Shown: positions 1 to 13,879, counted from the first letter of the stretch. The stretch is 64,000 nt of DNA from Chionoecetes opilio (GCA_016584305.1 JACEEZ010024185.1:40491-104490); one strand, 5' to 3'. Program-made: numbers and translations. Notes: a model not told the origin generated them from the letters alone.

Positions 1-384
1 GCATTGCATTGTTGGCGCATTCGTGGTTCCATTATGGAATGTGTGAAGGGAGCTTTGAGGAAGAGGAAAGATCCTCGGTGCTGCCGCGTGATACAATAGA
101 CTCGAGAGGGTAGGGTAGGTAAGGGACAAGGGAGGGGTGCGCAGACCTCTTCCACTGCCCACAAACTCGTCTCTGCGCATCTGAATCATTGTACATCGTC
201 CAGGATGTGAATTTTTGTAGGCCACATTGTCGTACCGAGCCACCAGAATTATCATATTTTCAGATAGAATTTTTTTTCGTACAACCTTAGGTAAAATCAT
301 AGTCAGTAAATGACTTGATAATTTTAGTAAATAACTTGTAATTTACTTTAGTAAATAACTTGGTAATTTTACTCACCCCAGTTT
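1..384. other. No recognised feature
   Basis: AT-rich sequence with short repeated words (taaataacttg and similar near 305-365). No convincing coding frame or element boundary was seen apart from the transposon end that follows. Confidence 0.4.
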
Positions 385-494
385 GAATGTCGTAGCATTG
401 GATTTTCGATCTCGTATATTGAAAATAGACCCTAATTTACACATCTGGTATCATCGGATTCTCGTATATCGAATGCTCGTATAACGGGACCTCC

Positions 495-497
<3 letters not shown>
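385..497 (+). mobile_element. TIR element family A, right-end fragment
   Basis: The last ~113 bp match the right ends of the fuller copies at 4748-5410 and 40859-41284. Shared words are TGAATGTCGTAGCATTGG, then CTCGTATAACGGGAC and a terminal ACCTCCCTG. The left part of the element is missing. The terminal CTG is followed directly by TA and a (TA)n array. TA target sites and CAG..CTG termini fit the Tc1/mariner-pogo group; this assignment is inferred from ends only, because no transposase is present. Confidence 0.7.

Positions 498-585
<88 letters not shown>
498..585. repeat. (TA)44 microsatellite
   Basis: Uninterrupted TA dinucleotide array. It begins exactly at the TA that would be the target site of the family A fragment (ending CTG at 497). 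It ends exactly at the TA preceding another CAG-type terminus at 586. Confidence 0.98.
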
Positions 586-588
<3 letters not shown>

Positions 589-770
589 TAAACCCTCACT
601 ATAACAAACAAATTGGGGGAAAGGGATGATGTTAACCCGAGGGATCCAAACTTTTTGCATATAACAAACTTTGTTCGTTATATGAGGTGAAAATGTGCTA
701 TTTTCGACCATTTCCGTGTATAATGAACTTTGTTTGTTACATTAGATGAAAGTTTGTATACTTACATACA
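586..770 (+). mobile_element. Left end of another TA-flanked TIR element
   Basis: Begins CAGTAAACCCTCACTATAAC after a TA and continues with internally repetitive 'ataacaaactttgttcgttat' type words. The start resembles the CAG(T)..CCTCG..ATAACG ends of the other TIR families here. I do not see a matching right end nearby; 'gagggtttactgt' at about 21427-21439 is the same end in inverse orientation but belongs to another locus. The internal limit is approximate. Confidence 0.4.
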
Positions 771-2289
771 AGCAGCCATTACAAATACTACACACATACA
801 GGGAAATTAAAACAATGCATGGTGAGGCATGGGAGGCAGGCAACGTGGTGAGGCACGGGAGGACGTGACAGGTGTTTACACTCGGACTGACAAAGCCAGA
901 CTGATCGGAGCACAGCCGCGCACCCCCCGGTCGGCTTTGTTTTCACTGCCACCGTCCAGCTTGCGTGTATTCGTAGATCGCTTAGGAAATTAACTAAGAT
1001 ATTTCACTAGAAGACATTTGCTCTAGTTTTTACCTCGGAAGCTGTTCTAAGCTGTTGCTAGTATACTGTATGCGAGATTAATAAGTCGTTCACTGGCTAT
1101 AAAGGTGACATGTGCGAGGGTGCATGACTTCTGCCCAAATAAGTAGTGGCGAGCAGATTGAGTGTGCTCCTCGGTGGACACGGTAATACAACTACGCCCA
1201 GGAATTTCAAATTGTATATTTACAATGTTTTTATTTTTTTTCACTCAAATTATCAATTGACTTTTTCAAATATGCCGGATATGGGGGGGGGGGGGGTGCT
1301 GAATATCAAGATGCCAAGAATATTAAAGGGAGTTCCACCGTGTTTGCTGTATTTTGAGAAATCACGAGTGGGAAGTGACAGGTTACTGCTGACTCATGGT
1401 GTTGCAGTGTCCTCTCGGGACACAATGGTTGTTAAGGTTCACCCGAACATGGAAATAAGAGACACTAATGAGTGAAATAGTTTTGGGACCCAGCTCTCCC
1501 TCCTGATGTTTTGGTGCTCGTTGGAAAATCTCGCTTATATGAGGTATGTCGCAGCCCACCATTACTGCCTCGTATGAGGTATGTTGCAAGTCTCATGTCA
1601 AACAACCTAACTTGCCACTTTATACCACTATCACCCATCTGTACCAATTGTTATGCCTTTCTTCCCCAGATGGGGATCCACATAGGTTTTTTTTAATGAA
1701 CTCTGCATGTCACTTCATCAATGCCATGGGTCATCAATACCTTAATATTTGCACTCAAATGTTATCATTATCATTATTCTTTACGATGTTTTCCTGACTC
1801 TTCATAAAAGCAATTTGATATGAATTACTGGGATATAAAATGAAAGTAAAAAGTCCCTGAGCAAAAGGCTCCATGTATAATTGTTCCCCTTACTTTCATA
1901 CTCTGCATCCCAAGCCAATGTCGTGGCACCAGTTAACTGGAGATGCAAGATTTGACTGCAGTATTTTTTCCAGAATCAAACACCCTATACATGTTAGTGA
2001 CACAGGGCTGTGGTTTAGAGGGTCCTGTAGATTCCCTCCTTAAATCATGAAACTAGATTTGCATCTGAAGACTTTTGATTAAATTCTGTCTTATGGATTC
2101 TTAAAATATTCATCTTATGTTGGTTCCCCTCGTTCCTCTGCACATTCCCTCAATACCCAACAAGAGTTCACATCTGGTTCATTTGCTTTGCTGTCATCTA
2201 CAGATTTAATTTAATTTCATGCTTTCTGCTTATTACAGTATCATTTACCTTATGTATTTCTGAGCTCATGTTTCGGTCTGTCTCAAAAG
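771..2289. other. Intergenic, nothing recognised
   Basis: Contains an 11-base G run near 1285 and two near-duplicate words 'tatgaggtatgt(c/t)gca' at about 1538 and 1574. Short open frames lack codon character or family resemblance. No RNA gene was recognised. Confidence 0.35.
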
Positions 2290-2299
2290 TATTTTCTTT

Positions 2300-2650
2300 T
2301 GTGAATATAAACTAGAATTTCTTACTCAAAACTTTACAAATCTCCTCTTCATTAGTGTACGCTTTTCTTCATCTATTGTATACTTAATCTTATCTTTTAT
2401 TTCAGTTTTACTCTTGACGTAGCTATAAAACAGTTTAGGTTGTTCCTTATATTCATTAGTAGTATTTTTTTTATGTTCAACTTGAGCTTCTCTTCCTATC
2501 AAGGTAAATTCGTTCCTTGCACTTGAATAGTTGACATGCCCTTTCGCCACCTGCCTCCTGAATCTATTTCATAATGTATCCCTTCTATATTCCTCCAAAC
2601 ATCTGCTATTAAACCATCGCTGAACTCTCCACGTTGCTGATGGTTTTTTT
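2300..2650 (-). pseudogene. LINE relic: endonuclease-RT linker
   Basis: On the minus strand a frame from about 2650 reads WFNSRCLEEYRR, and after an interruption continues with HVNYSSARNEFT, REAQVEHKKN and EQPKLFYSYVKSKTEI. This is the segment between endonuclease and reverse transcriptase of L2/CR1-like non-LTR elements, where a 'WFN..C' motif is followed by a basic helix and 'PKxFYxYVxSK'. No catalytic RT motif remains. The same type of segment recurs at about 48240-48640. It is a dead fragment inferred from motif pattern, without a database search. Confidence 0.6.
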
Positions 2651-3075
2651 TATAAGGGAGGTGTTTATTTTCTCAATTTTACAGAACTTCAAGAACTGAT
2701 TATTTATATTATTGTCATCTAGTATTATTTCTAATATATTTCTTTGAAGTACCTTCTTAATTCATTAAAGCTGATCCACTTATGAAATTTATTTAATGTC
2801 TAACATAACATTTTATCAGTGGTGGATACAGTTCCGCTAATCTGCTAACTTGTGAAGCTAACTTTTTTGTAAGCGGATTAGTGTCTCCACCAACTCTGAG
2901 AACTATTAGTGGACCAATAAGCTTTAGCTTAATTAAGTATCGCTGACTATAAGTCTGCTAATGCTAAAATCATACATATTTGTTCCAGTCTTTCAACTGG
3001 TAACCTCAGCACTCAAACCCTGGCTGCTCGCTGCCTAGGAACAATTCAGGCAGGTGGAGCCAGGACGCCACCCAG

Positions 3076-3284
3076 GGTATATACACCTTGTTCTGCTCCG
3101 GCACACACAAACCTCACAGGCTGACCGCAGAGGAAAGTGAAGACATTTTGGTTCTGCATGAGGATGTTGGTGCTGTGATGGCCAGTCTGCCAGTACAGCT
3201 CAACCTCGAGTCTCAGAATCTGTGGCGCCACCTAGAGGACTACTTTGTCTTTGTCTCAAGGGAAGAGAGAAATGCCAACCTCTT
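3076..3284 (+). CDS. Candidate internal exon of an unknown gene
   Basis: An open plus-strand frame runs from about 3004 to a stop after 3310. The middle part looks protein-like: LTAEESEDILVLHEDVGAV, then ASLPVQLNLESQNLWRHLED and YFVFVSREERNANLL. It has acidic and hydrophobic alternation and many C/G-ending codons, unlike the AT-rich neighbours. A good donor-like GTACGT follows at 3285. Possible acceptors are CCCAG at 3075, TTCAG and CACAG nearby, so the 5' limit is a guess. I do not recognise the protein. It could be a real exon of a gene whose other exons lie outside or were missed, or a processed or broken fragment. Confidence 0.3.
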
Positions 3285-3319
3285 GTACGTACCTCCAAAA
3301 AAATTGTGCTAGCCCAAGG

Positions 3320-4745
3320 AAACCACCAACAAGGGACACACATTGAGCCTCTTATAACTTGAAGATGCATGTTAAGAGGAATTATTTATGTATAATAGTC
3401 CCTCATAAGACGTGGACTTGAGACAATGGACTTGACAGGAATTGCCAGCTCTGAGTTAGATCTTAGGGTATGCAAGAAAGACACAGGATGGTGCAGGTCT
3501 CACCCTTGACATTGGCTTGCGGTGACACCATGGCCCACAATGCAACCCTTCCCTGGGTCTCGTCCGTAAGAAGATTTTATATTGCAAAAAAAAGCTTAGG
3601 ACATCAGTGTGAGTGCATAACTTCAGTTGCTTTGCAACTAGCTTAGTGTAAAAACAATAGCATGAACATTGGAAATTTCCTCTTCACCAAAAGTGAAAGT
3701 GAATTTGAAATGATAGATACAGGCGACCTCGCTTTATGATGCCCTGCTTAATGATCTTCCGCATTTACGATGTGTCACTTTTAATACTTCTTTCGATTAA
3801 CGATCATCGGGTTTTGCAGTTATGATCGGTGAGTGGGGATTGCACCTCGGGTGTCAGCTGTTTCAACAGCAGCGCCACCGCGACCAACACACACATTCGT
3901 AAAGCTTCTTAATTGCCTTATTATTCTCCTCTTAGATCCTTCATGTTTTCATCAGCTTTCCTAAATCTAATGATGCTCTCCCTTCAGAAATGTTACCAGA
4001 ATCTCAAAAAGAAAATGTAAAACACTCATTACAGCACAACTCAATATCTTTTTCTAACATCAAAATATACATTGCATACAATGACATCCATTATAAAAGT
4101 AAAAAACAGAGAATAACGAAAATAAATAAATGAAAACCAACCGTGGGTCAAGAAGCGCTACGTGGCTTTGTTTACATTGTGACCGGTTGTCTGCCAGTCT
4201 TTCCAGCACGCTCGCCAAACTCACAGCTTCTGTTATTATCATCTTGTGAAGGAATTTTTAATGTTTATTCGGCCCTATTACTTATTGCTATACATTATTA
4301 TGGTCCCCGAATGACCTCAAGATAACACTGATGCTGGCGGGAAAACTAAAAAAGAAAAGAAAAGCCTAAGGCTGCAAACACACGGGGGAGTCTGTGGCGC
4401 CACTCAGCAGCACCGTGCAGTCGCAGGGATGTGGCTTCCCATAAGTTTACATTGTTTTGCGGCGAACCCTTTCACTCGAGCGAGGGACTGTGGCGAGGAG
4501 GCGCGGATCCTCTCCACAAGTGGTGCGGCTGTGTAGCTTGGACCCCTTTTACACGGGCACTTACGATGGCTCGGTGGCATGGCAGAGCGGCGCGTTACCC
4601 GTCAGTCATTCACTTCTAGATCCTGTTCTGTGAGGAGCTCAGAAATTTGCTTCTTTATTGTTTTTTATCCTACCATGCCATTTCTAGATATAGATCGTCT
4701 CCTAATTGAAATAGAGCAACGATCAGCGATATGGGACACGAGGAG
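3320..4745. other. Intergenic with one possible TIR end
   Basis: No gene recognised. At 3719-3760 'TA CAGGCGACCTCGCTTTATG' resembles the TA+CAG..CTCG starts of pogo-type TIR elements, but no matching right end was found. Short open frames elsewhere look random. Confidence 0.35.
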
Positions 4746-4747
4746 TA

Positions 4748-5410
4748 CAGGGAAGTCCCGAAGATACGAGCAGATAGGTTCCACCTGGCATACTCGTAAA
4801 GCGAAATCTCGTATAGCGAAATACATAACTAATGGTAAAATATAGGTTTGGTTCCAGGACCCCATCAAAGACATGTTTTTCAAGCTAAAATAAACTGTAG
4901 TGGTCCCAAGGTTGGGGCCCCACACCTGGCTAATTACCCCTAAAGGTCAGGCTTCACACCTGGCTAATTACTATTCAGGTCACGCCTTGCTTGGGGTGAC
5001 CTTACTGGGGTTAACCAAAATCCCCCTTTGTCCAGCCCGGGAGTCCTGTATTCAGTCAGTTACCTACCTACCACTACAGTGAGAGGAACACCACTCCTCC
5101 TCTCCTTGTGTTCCTCTCACTGTCGTGGTAGGTAGGGGGATTTTGGTTGACCCCAGTCAGGTCACCCCAATCAAGGCGTGACCTGAAGGGTAATTAGCCA
5201 GGTGTGGGGCCTGACCTTTAGGGGTAATTAGCCAGGTGTGCGGCCCCAACCTTGGGACCACTACATAACTATACCAAACACAACAAACACAATGTTTGAA
5301 TGTCGTAGCATTGGATTTTCGATCTCGTATATTGAAAATAGACCCTAATTTACTCAGCTTGTATCATTGATTTCTCGTATACCGAATGCTCGTATAACGG
5401 GACTTCCCTG
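4748..5410. mobile_element. TIR element family A, copy with internal foldback
   Basis: Terminal inverted repeats are CAGGGAAGTCCCG at the left and CGGGACTTCCCTG at the right, flanked by TA on both sides (4746-4747, 5411-5412). Internal words 'tactcgtaaagcgaaatctcgtatagcg' and 'tgaatgtcgtagcattgg' are shared with the copy at 40859-41284. No transposase is present, so it is non-autonomous. Compared with the other copy, this one is about 237 bp longer because the middle has become a large inverted repeat (4897-5264). Superfamily (Tc1/mariner-pogo) is inferred from TA duplication and CAG ends. Confidence 0.85.
4897..5264. repeat. Foldback inside family A copy
   Basis: The left arm starts GTAGTGGTCCCAAGGTTGGG and the right arm ends with its reverse complement (CCAACCTTGGGACCACTAC). 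The arms repeat two 'cacacctggctaattacc' words. The centre is a 15-bp perfect stem, CAGTGAGAGGAACAC (5077-5091) against GTGTTCCTCTCACTG (5108-5122). The copy at 41007-41140 has only one arm. Confidence 0.85.
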
Positions 5411-5544
5411 TAATGAATACAGCAACAAATTATCAAAAGAGAAGGCTTGGGAGGAGCTGTGTAGCAGTTTTGTACCGACATTAAATATATGGATCGTCGT
5501 TGTTGGACAACGACGGTGACGGAGCAGAAGAAGAACAGAAAGAG

Positions 5545-5656
5545 TAGCTTGAGTAAACTCTATTCGTTGCAAGGAATGTGACAAGTGGTGCCATAAAAGA
5601 TGTTTGGGACTAGGAAACCTGAATGGGGTGGTAGATTTCTGCTGTCCAAGATGAGT
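5545..5656 (+). pseudogene. PHD-like zinc knuckle of a LINE ORF
   Basis: The plus frame reads IRCKECDKWCHKRCLG, then LNGVVDFCCPR and a stop. The spacing Cx2C..WCHKRC..Cx2 fits the PHD-type finger found before the reverse transcriptase in several arthropod LINEs. It lies just upstream of a LINE C-terminus at 5870-6300 but is separated from it by a TIR end, so the RT region is missing. Confidence 0.5.
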
Positions 5657-5695
5657 AAGAAGAATCAACATAAGAGGACCGCCAGAAGAGGAATA

Positions 5696-5840
5696 CAGTG
5701 GTCCCTCGCGTTTGGCGAGTCTCAGTTTGGCGAAACACAATATTGGCGATAGGTTGGATACGGTACCAGAATGCCAATTTGGCGCTTCAAATTCACTTTT
5801 GGCGAGACGCACGCTGACGTCACGGAATGACGTCGGCCTA
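5696..5840 (+). mobile_element. pogo/Tigger-like TIR end
   Basis: TA followed by CAGTGGTCCCTCGCGTTTGG and repeated 'ttggcga' words, a common start of pogo-type elements. No reciprocal end (CGAGGGACCACTG) is present in the window, so this is a truncated end. The right limit is arbitrary. Confidence 0.5.
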
Positions 5841-5869
5841 GAATGCACCGCCCGCAAGCGTCAATGTTG

Positions 5870-6300
5870 GATAACGTCAGTATTGCTGCTTTGACGAAGA
5901 AGTTGGAGGATGTGTTGGTTGGTTGTGATCGGAGAATGTTGAGGCATATGGATGGGATCAGATGGAAAGATGAGGTGTCCAGTGAAAAGGTAGCAAGAAA
6001 ATGTGGATTGAAGGAGCTGAGTACAGTGCTGAGATTAAGGCGATTGAGGTGGTTTGGGCACGTGAAGAGGAGAGAAGGTGGTGAGGCATTGGGAAAAGTT
6101 GCTGGAGTGGAAGTGCCAGGTCGCCGTCCACCAGGCAGGCCAATGAAGGCATGGAGGCAGTGTGTTGAAGAGGATCTGGCAGCATTGGGCATTGAAGAGG
6201 TTGAGGCAATGGATAGAGATAGTTGGAAGTGTATCATTGACCATCTAACCTCATAAGACATTATGGGAAAATCTGACATTAAACAGAAAGATGATGATGA
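5870..6300 (+). pseudogene. LINE reverse-transcriptase C-terminus and 3' tail
   Basis: An open plus frame from about 5843 to 6256 reads ...KKLEDVLVGCDRRMLRHMDG, then RRLRWFGHVKRREGG, then GRRPPGRPMKAWRQCVEEDL and ending in DRDSWKCIIDHLTS. The RLRWFGHV + GRPxxxW pattern is the hallmark of the extreme C-terminus of RTE-like LINE ORF2 proteins. The stop is followed by 'cataagacattatgggaaaatctgac' and a GATGATGATGACGATG tail, i.e. a genuine 3' end. Only the last ~130 codons survive (5'-truncated). A shorter copy of the same 3' end lies at 31431-31505. Confidence 0.8.
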
Positions 6301-7101
6301 CGATGCATTTCAAAAAACATTTAAGGACATAAGATATACACAGAAAATAAACATATAATCGCAATCTGAAGACGAAGATAAATTTAAGATCTTGTGAGTG
6401 GCGATGAAAGTACGAGGGGAATAAGACAGTTGTGATGGAAAGGATGTGATGAGGCAGTGGTGCAGGACTTACAGTAGACCATTGTAAGATGTGGTTAATG
6501 TGGTAGGTTCATGTACCGTGTCTCCAAAAATTGTATCTTGTGCCAGAAAGACCCATTTTAAGTGTCAACATAGCAGTCCCGTGCCAAGACTAGGCCTAAA
6601 CCACCCCAATTTACTGCATCCAGACTTAACATAGCAATACACAGAGGCCATCTTATAGTTATCTGAGACATATGATCACTAGTTATAGAACAATATACAC
6701 TATAGCACTCATGAATCACAAAGACTTACCTTATACAGTGGCACCCCATGACTAGTTTTTGATTTTTTTTCCTCATGATACGATAGAAACAGTCCCTGGC
6801 CAGAAATAGTAGCCTGGTGACCCCATGACTAGAGAAGGATGTCTTGCACTTGTCGGTTTTCATCAAACAAGATATATTTCACCACCAAGCTACACAACAA
6901 GAGGAGCTGAAAAACAAACAATCAAGAAGATTTGCAAGAAATAGAAGACTTAAATGATGATGAGGCGTGGGACTACCTTGCACCGAGCAGCTTACGGACA
7001 TGTTGGCATCATAGGCTACTTTCCAGGAGCAGATTATACAGATATACACTTGCCAGGAGGCCATCACTCATCTACAAAACGAACACAGCTCTCAATCCAC
7101 A
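6301..7101. other. Intergenic, nothing recognised
   Basis: No coding frame with family resemblance, no tRNA-like structure, and no element boundary apart from those listed on either side. Confidence 0.35.
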
Positions 7102-7105
7102 TTAA

Positions 7106-7309
7106 CCCCTTCAGGCCCAGATCTTTCCTTTGCTATAAAATATTGTATGTTGTTATCCATAAAATTACGAAAAATGACTGAATATACCCAATTAGTTAGT
7201 CGACAAGGATATTAAACAGGTCATATCTATAAAATATTGCTTATAGTCACTAAAAATCGTCTAATGGTAGCCAAATTACAATGGAAATTACGCTCTGGGT
7301 CTCAAGGGG
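7106..7309 (-). mobile_element. piggyBac-like MITE, copy 1
   Basis: A 204-bp core flanked by TTAA at 7102-7105 and 7310-7313. Ends are CCCCTTCAGGCCCAG and CTGGGTCTCAAGGGG. TTAA target duplication with C-rich ends is the signature of piggyBac-type non-autonomous elements. It is inverted relative to copies at 7425-7632 and 55212-55415. It has no coding capacity. Confidence 0.85.
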
Positions 7310-7424
7310 TTAAATGTTCAGAAATACGTGAAGCCAGGTAACAATGATTCCTTACTTGCTACGGGAGGAGGGAAGAGGCGGAACATGGAGCTCTGCGAGG
7401 ACCTGATGACGTTGCCCCTATTAA

Positions 7425-7632
7425 CTCCTTGAGGCCCAGAACGTAATTTCCATTTTAATTTGGCTACCATTAGACAATTTTTAGAGAATATAGGTAAGCA
7501 ATATTTTATATATATGAGCTTTTTAGTTTCCTCACCACTAACTAATTTGGTATATTCAGTTACTTTTTGTAATTTTATGGCTCGACAACATACAATTTTT
7601 TATAGCAAAGGAAAAATCTGGGCGTGAAGGGG
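7425..7632 (+). mobile_element. piggyBac-like MITE, copy 2
   Basis: 208-bp core, TTAA at 7421-7424 and 7633-7636. Starts CTCCTTGAGGCCCAGAACG, ends CTGGGCGTGAAGGGG. The internal sequence 'atttggctaccattaga' is the reverse complement of the end of copy 1. Confidence 0.85.
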
Positions 7633-7636
7633 TTAA

Positions 7637-8689
7637 ATTGTTCAGCCCTGTTAACCGTGGGTACTTTACTTGGTATAGTGATTATAAATTGCTGCAGTAC
7701 AAGTGTTTTGGGTTGTGTAGGAGGGCAAAAATGGTGCTGGTGGCCGTGTCATCATTCCCAACTCTGACCTTCTTTTTTTAGTAAACTTCATTCATTCATT
7801 TCAATGGTGAGGTTTTGTTGTCTTTCCCTATTGATTGTGAGATATATTTTCCCTTCCTCTCTTATATCCTCTCTCTCTCTTTTCTTATATCTACTTTTCT
7901 CGATATTTTCTTATCCCCATAAATGTAAGTTGGTCTCGGTGCACCATTGAACAGTATTGAGATGTTCGTAGGTACAGTGAAGCAGCGGGAGGAAAAGGAA
8001 GGGGGGGGAAAAATGAGAGAGAGGGTGACGTAAGGAGAAGTAAAGAGGGTTGTGGAGGGTAAAGCGTGGGCTCCAATTTTGAGAGATCGGACTCGTGTGG
8101 ATCCGCTTGTCTTGTGTCCAGACCTGCGCATCTCACGGGCAGGTGTCAGTTTATGTCATAGTGTCTTTCAAAAAATTGTCTCAAGTCAGCTTCTTACAAG
8201 GGAACTACTGTTGTCAGGAGGTGGCGGTGAGTCCAGTGGTCACTCAAAACACACAAAAATAAATGTATATCAGAAGAAAAAAAATGAATAAAAAAATAAA
8301 GAAATCTATCTATTTTCATTCTGTTGTACCCTACTTGAGGCTTACAGACTAAAGGCACGTCTACTTAAAAAAAATCTATATCTATACCAATAAATGTTGC
8401 CCAGTAATATGTAAACTGGAAATATCTTGCATCTTCATTCCTGAGCTATGTGGGAATGGGTTTGCATGGCCAACATTCAAAAGCTCAGTGCAAGAAATTA
8501 TTTCCATACTTAGGTGAATCGTCAGCATATAATGGAGTGAAGGGTAACTGATGCTTATGTGTTAACGGTTATTTAATGGGTTTCAATGGTGCAAGAGACA
8601 ATTTTCAGCAATGCAATTCACTCATCTCATTTAACGCATGAGTTATGTCCCTGGAAAATCATGCGACAAGTGAAAATACATTGACTGAA
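7637..8689. other. Intergenic, nothing recognised
   Basis: Contains a pyrimidine-rich stretch (about 7855-7890) and an A-rich stretch (8275-8310). No gene, RNA or transposon boundary that I can support. Confidence 0.35.
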
Positions 8690-8800
8690 TCCTGTTTTCC
8701 CATTGACTCCCATACGACTATCCAGGTTCCAAGGCTGAAGTAATGAATACATTTTCAGACAGTTTATAACAGAGAGATATATGATACAGGTAAGTTATTC
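8690..8800 (+). pseudogene. Short LINE fragment
   Basis: 'ccaaggctgaagtaatgaatacattttcagacag' parallels the LINE segment near 48590-48635 ('cccaggctgaagtaatggatgaatgttttcaa'), which encodes a PGSQAEVM-like stretch just before the RT domain. The remainder is too decayed to classify. Confidence 0.4.
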
Positions 8801-9369
8801 AAAAATTAATTTGACTTTAAAAATTACATTTTGAGATATAAACAGTATTGCAAAAATTTCAGAATTATGTTATTTTATTTATTTTGTATCAAAATATATT
8901 TGATATTTCAAGTAATGTATTTGAAAATATCAGTCATGTTAAAAGTAGATATTTTGCTTTTGTTGTTTTTGTGTGATTGAAAGTGATAGAAAAAAGGCTG
9001 AGATAGATTTCAAAGGTCAAGAAATCATGTTTTGAGGCCTGTTAAAGTTTTGAATTTATTTCAAGACTGCTGATCCGATCCGTAGGGTTGGTTTCTTAGT
9101 GCCATACACGTTTTTCTCTTTTTCATATCAAATCAAGTATTTGCAGTTTATTTTATTATAAACAAAAAGTTATTTATATTTCTGGCTATTGGACCCAATT
9201 CCTTTCTGGTATTAACTGTTTCAAGGGTGTCAGAGTTGCCTAAGCTCTTCCTTATTCTTGTCTCAAATTCACCTGGTTCATATGATATGCTGTCCACTCT
9301 CGGCCTCACAGGGACCGTACAAATTGAAGTGTTTCTGTCTTGGCTGCTTGATGAGTATCAAAGCCAAAG
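8801..9369. other. AT-rich intergenic
   Basis: Very AT-rich to about 9200. From 9227 an open plus frame begins (VSELPKLFLILVSNSPG... in one frame) and runs into the SINE-like piece at 9370. It could be an exon of the gene suggested by 10256-10315, but there is no clear splice pair, so I do not call it. Confidence 0.3.
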
Positions 9370-9485
9370 TTTACCCACATTTAGCCCGTTAACCCGACCT
9401 TCAACGGCGAGTGCATCGGAGGACAGCGGGGGCGGCCTGAGTCTCTACAGGCGTCACTTTGAAAATCCTGCCTGCACCACTAAAA
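9370..9485 (+). mobile_element. Diverged SINE-2 body fragment
   Basis: Shares 'gcgagtgcatcggaggac' then 'gggggcggc..gag' and 'caggcgtcact' in the same order as the SINE-2 copy at 49695-50172 and the inverse copy at 62330-62680. The head and tail are missing. Confidence 0.6.
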
Positions 9486-10255
9486 AAGTGGCAGAATATA
9501 ATAGAATTTTATATCTAGAAGGGATGCCCAAGAATGTACAAAAGTGATGAATGGTTGTGTGTGCTGGCTTTGCGCTGGAGCTTCATATATGTACATAGTT
9601 ATAGTTCACGCATCTGAAGCTTGTACTATAATGAATAAGATATTTATCCCTTGTCAAGGTAAAATATTATATTGTCATGAAAAGTCATGAAAATATCATT
9701 GAATTTAGTTTTCTCTGGCATGTGGAAAACCCGACTACTTCTGTACCCTTCCCTCCACTAGTGACACCTCTAGGATATCTTTATGCTCTCATCTATGTTT
9801 AGCAACACTTTCATACTCTTTTTAGGTATCAAGTCAACTATTATTTTTTGTATAACTTCCGTTTTCCAGTCCACACAACTCAGCCTTTGAGACCCTGTCG
9901 TGATAATCATTCTTACTTCCGTGCTCGTCTTCTCACTGATCAACACAAGTGTGTTTCTATTTTATTCAGCACATCCTTCCTTTCATACATATTACTGCCC
10001 ATCCAGCTCTCTTCTCTAGATTCATGTTCATGTAATCATTATTCTACCATGATCAGATGCACAATGTTGCCTGCCCTCAGTCTTCATCAGGCCAGTGTGC
10101 AAATTTATGTTCATTGAATTGTGCTTTTACTTTAAGTAGTTCTGGATTTGGTAATCTTACAGTTAATGTGACAAGATTTTACAACAGAAAATACATGTGC
10201 ATAATTTATACATTACATCAATTTGTTAATTCAAATTTTTTCTTCTTTTTTTCAG

Positions 10256-10315
10256 CCACTCTCTCCCAGCTTCATTGAGTGGCTTAACCATGATAACCTG
10301 CCCTTGATGAACTGA
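10256..10315 (+). CDS. Candidate terminal exon of an unknown gene
   Basis: A strong polypyrimidine tract (ttttttcttctttttttcag) precedes a short open frame, PLSPSFIEWLNHDNLPLMN, ending in TGA at 10313-10315, followed by a second in-frame TAA. The composition (W, N, D, P) looks like a protein C-terminus, and the acceptor is the best in this part of the window. No upstream exon can be joined with confidence; 3076-3284 is a speculative partner on the same strand. The sequence after it would be 3'UTR. I do not recognise the protein. Confidence 0.35.
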   Translation, partial: PLSPSFIEWLNHDNLPLMN

Positions 10316-11304
10316 TAATACCCGATGTGCTTCACACAGTGTGAAGAAACTAGAGTGTCAAGCCCGTGGTGACGCTCATGACCGGTGTGCAAGGGGCCAT
10401 CCTTGTGTTTATAGTTATGTCATCAAAGTTCATTCCAGTGCAAATCCACAGAAGATGCCTTGCTCATGGTTATGTACATATATTGTTTTTGTGTGTGTGT
10501 GTATACATGAACTATTCTTGTGTTCACAAACTTTTATTGAAACATAAAAATTTATCTTCAATTTTATTGAAGATTATACTGTGGGCAGTATTTAGTTTGT
10601 TTTTTTGTCATCACTGAAATGATTAAGTCACATTTTGAAAGGTTATTAATATCGAACCAGAAAATTTTACTCCATTTATGTTTTGAAAACTGTCAGATGA
10701 AGAACAACACTTACTAAGGGCATCGTGACATAACCCTGTCTGCTTCAACAAATATATTTGGAACATACTGTAAGTAACAACTGATAAGAATTATTTTTTC
10801 AAATAATTAAACACTGATACAAAGGAAATTATTTCCAATTTCATATCCTATGACTAGTACTATGACTATGACTACTTGACAGTACAAGGCCGAAATGACT
10901 AGGCTGGCTCAAATATCATTATACAAGCCATTGTACACCACATGCTGTAAAAAACTGAATGGGTGAAAAGAAGCCCATAAGGTTTAAGAAAGTAAAATAT
11001 ATCACTGTATTCCCTTCAGTTTGAGGTGGTTTTAGTTGGCTTTAATGGTGACAAAATGTATTAAGACAGTTTTAATCTAGGATTAAAGCCTTCAAACTGT
11101 AAATGTATTGAGTACTTCCCAATCCCCTGTGTCCTTCTGGCTAACCTCAATCAAAGTGTGACATCGAGAATTGGTATGAGTTTTGTTCATCAATTAACAT
11201 AACATTGTATTGAAAAATTGTTATCAGATATGAGTAATACGTATGCCATTGACAGTATTTTGTTTTTTAGGTTGAGTTTTTATGAGGTTAAAGCCTTAGA
11301 ATAC

Positions 11305-11308
<4 letters not shown>
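10316..11308. other. Possible 3'UTR, then intergenic
   Basis: If 10256-10315 is a real last exon, the AT-rich sequence after it with a (TG)n run near 10490 would be its 3'UTR. No canonical AATAAA was noticed close by. Nothing else is recognised up to the GA array. Confidence 0.3.

Positions 11309-13879
<2,571 letters not shown>

Noticed and set aside
451..711. IYIYIY frames over TA arrays (also 37589-37771, 39386-39606, 40559-40956)
   Set aside because: Artefacts of (TA)n repeats.
5843..6256. Independent host gene for the 138-codon frame
   Set aside because: RLRWFGHV and GRRPPGRP motifs plus a LINE-type 3' tail show it is the end of a retrotransposon ORF.
9227..9547. 106-codon plus-strand open frame as a gene
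   Set aside because: Its second half is a diverged SINE-2 fragment; the first half may be coding but has no supporting splice sites.
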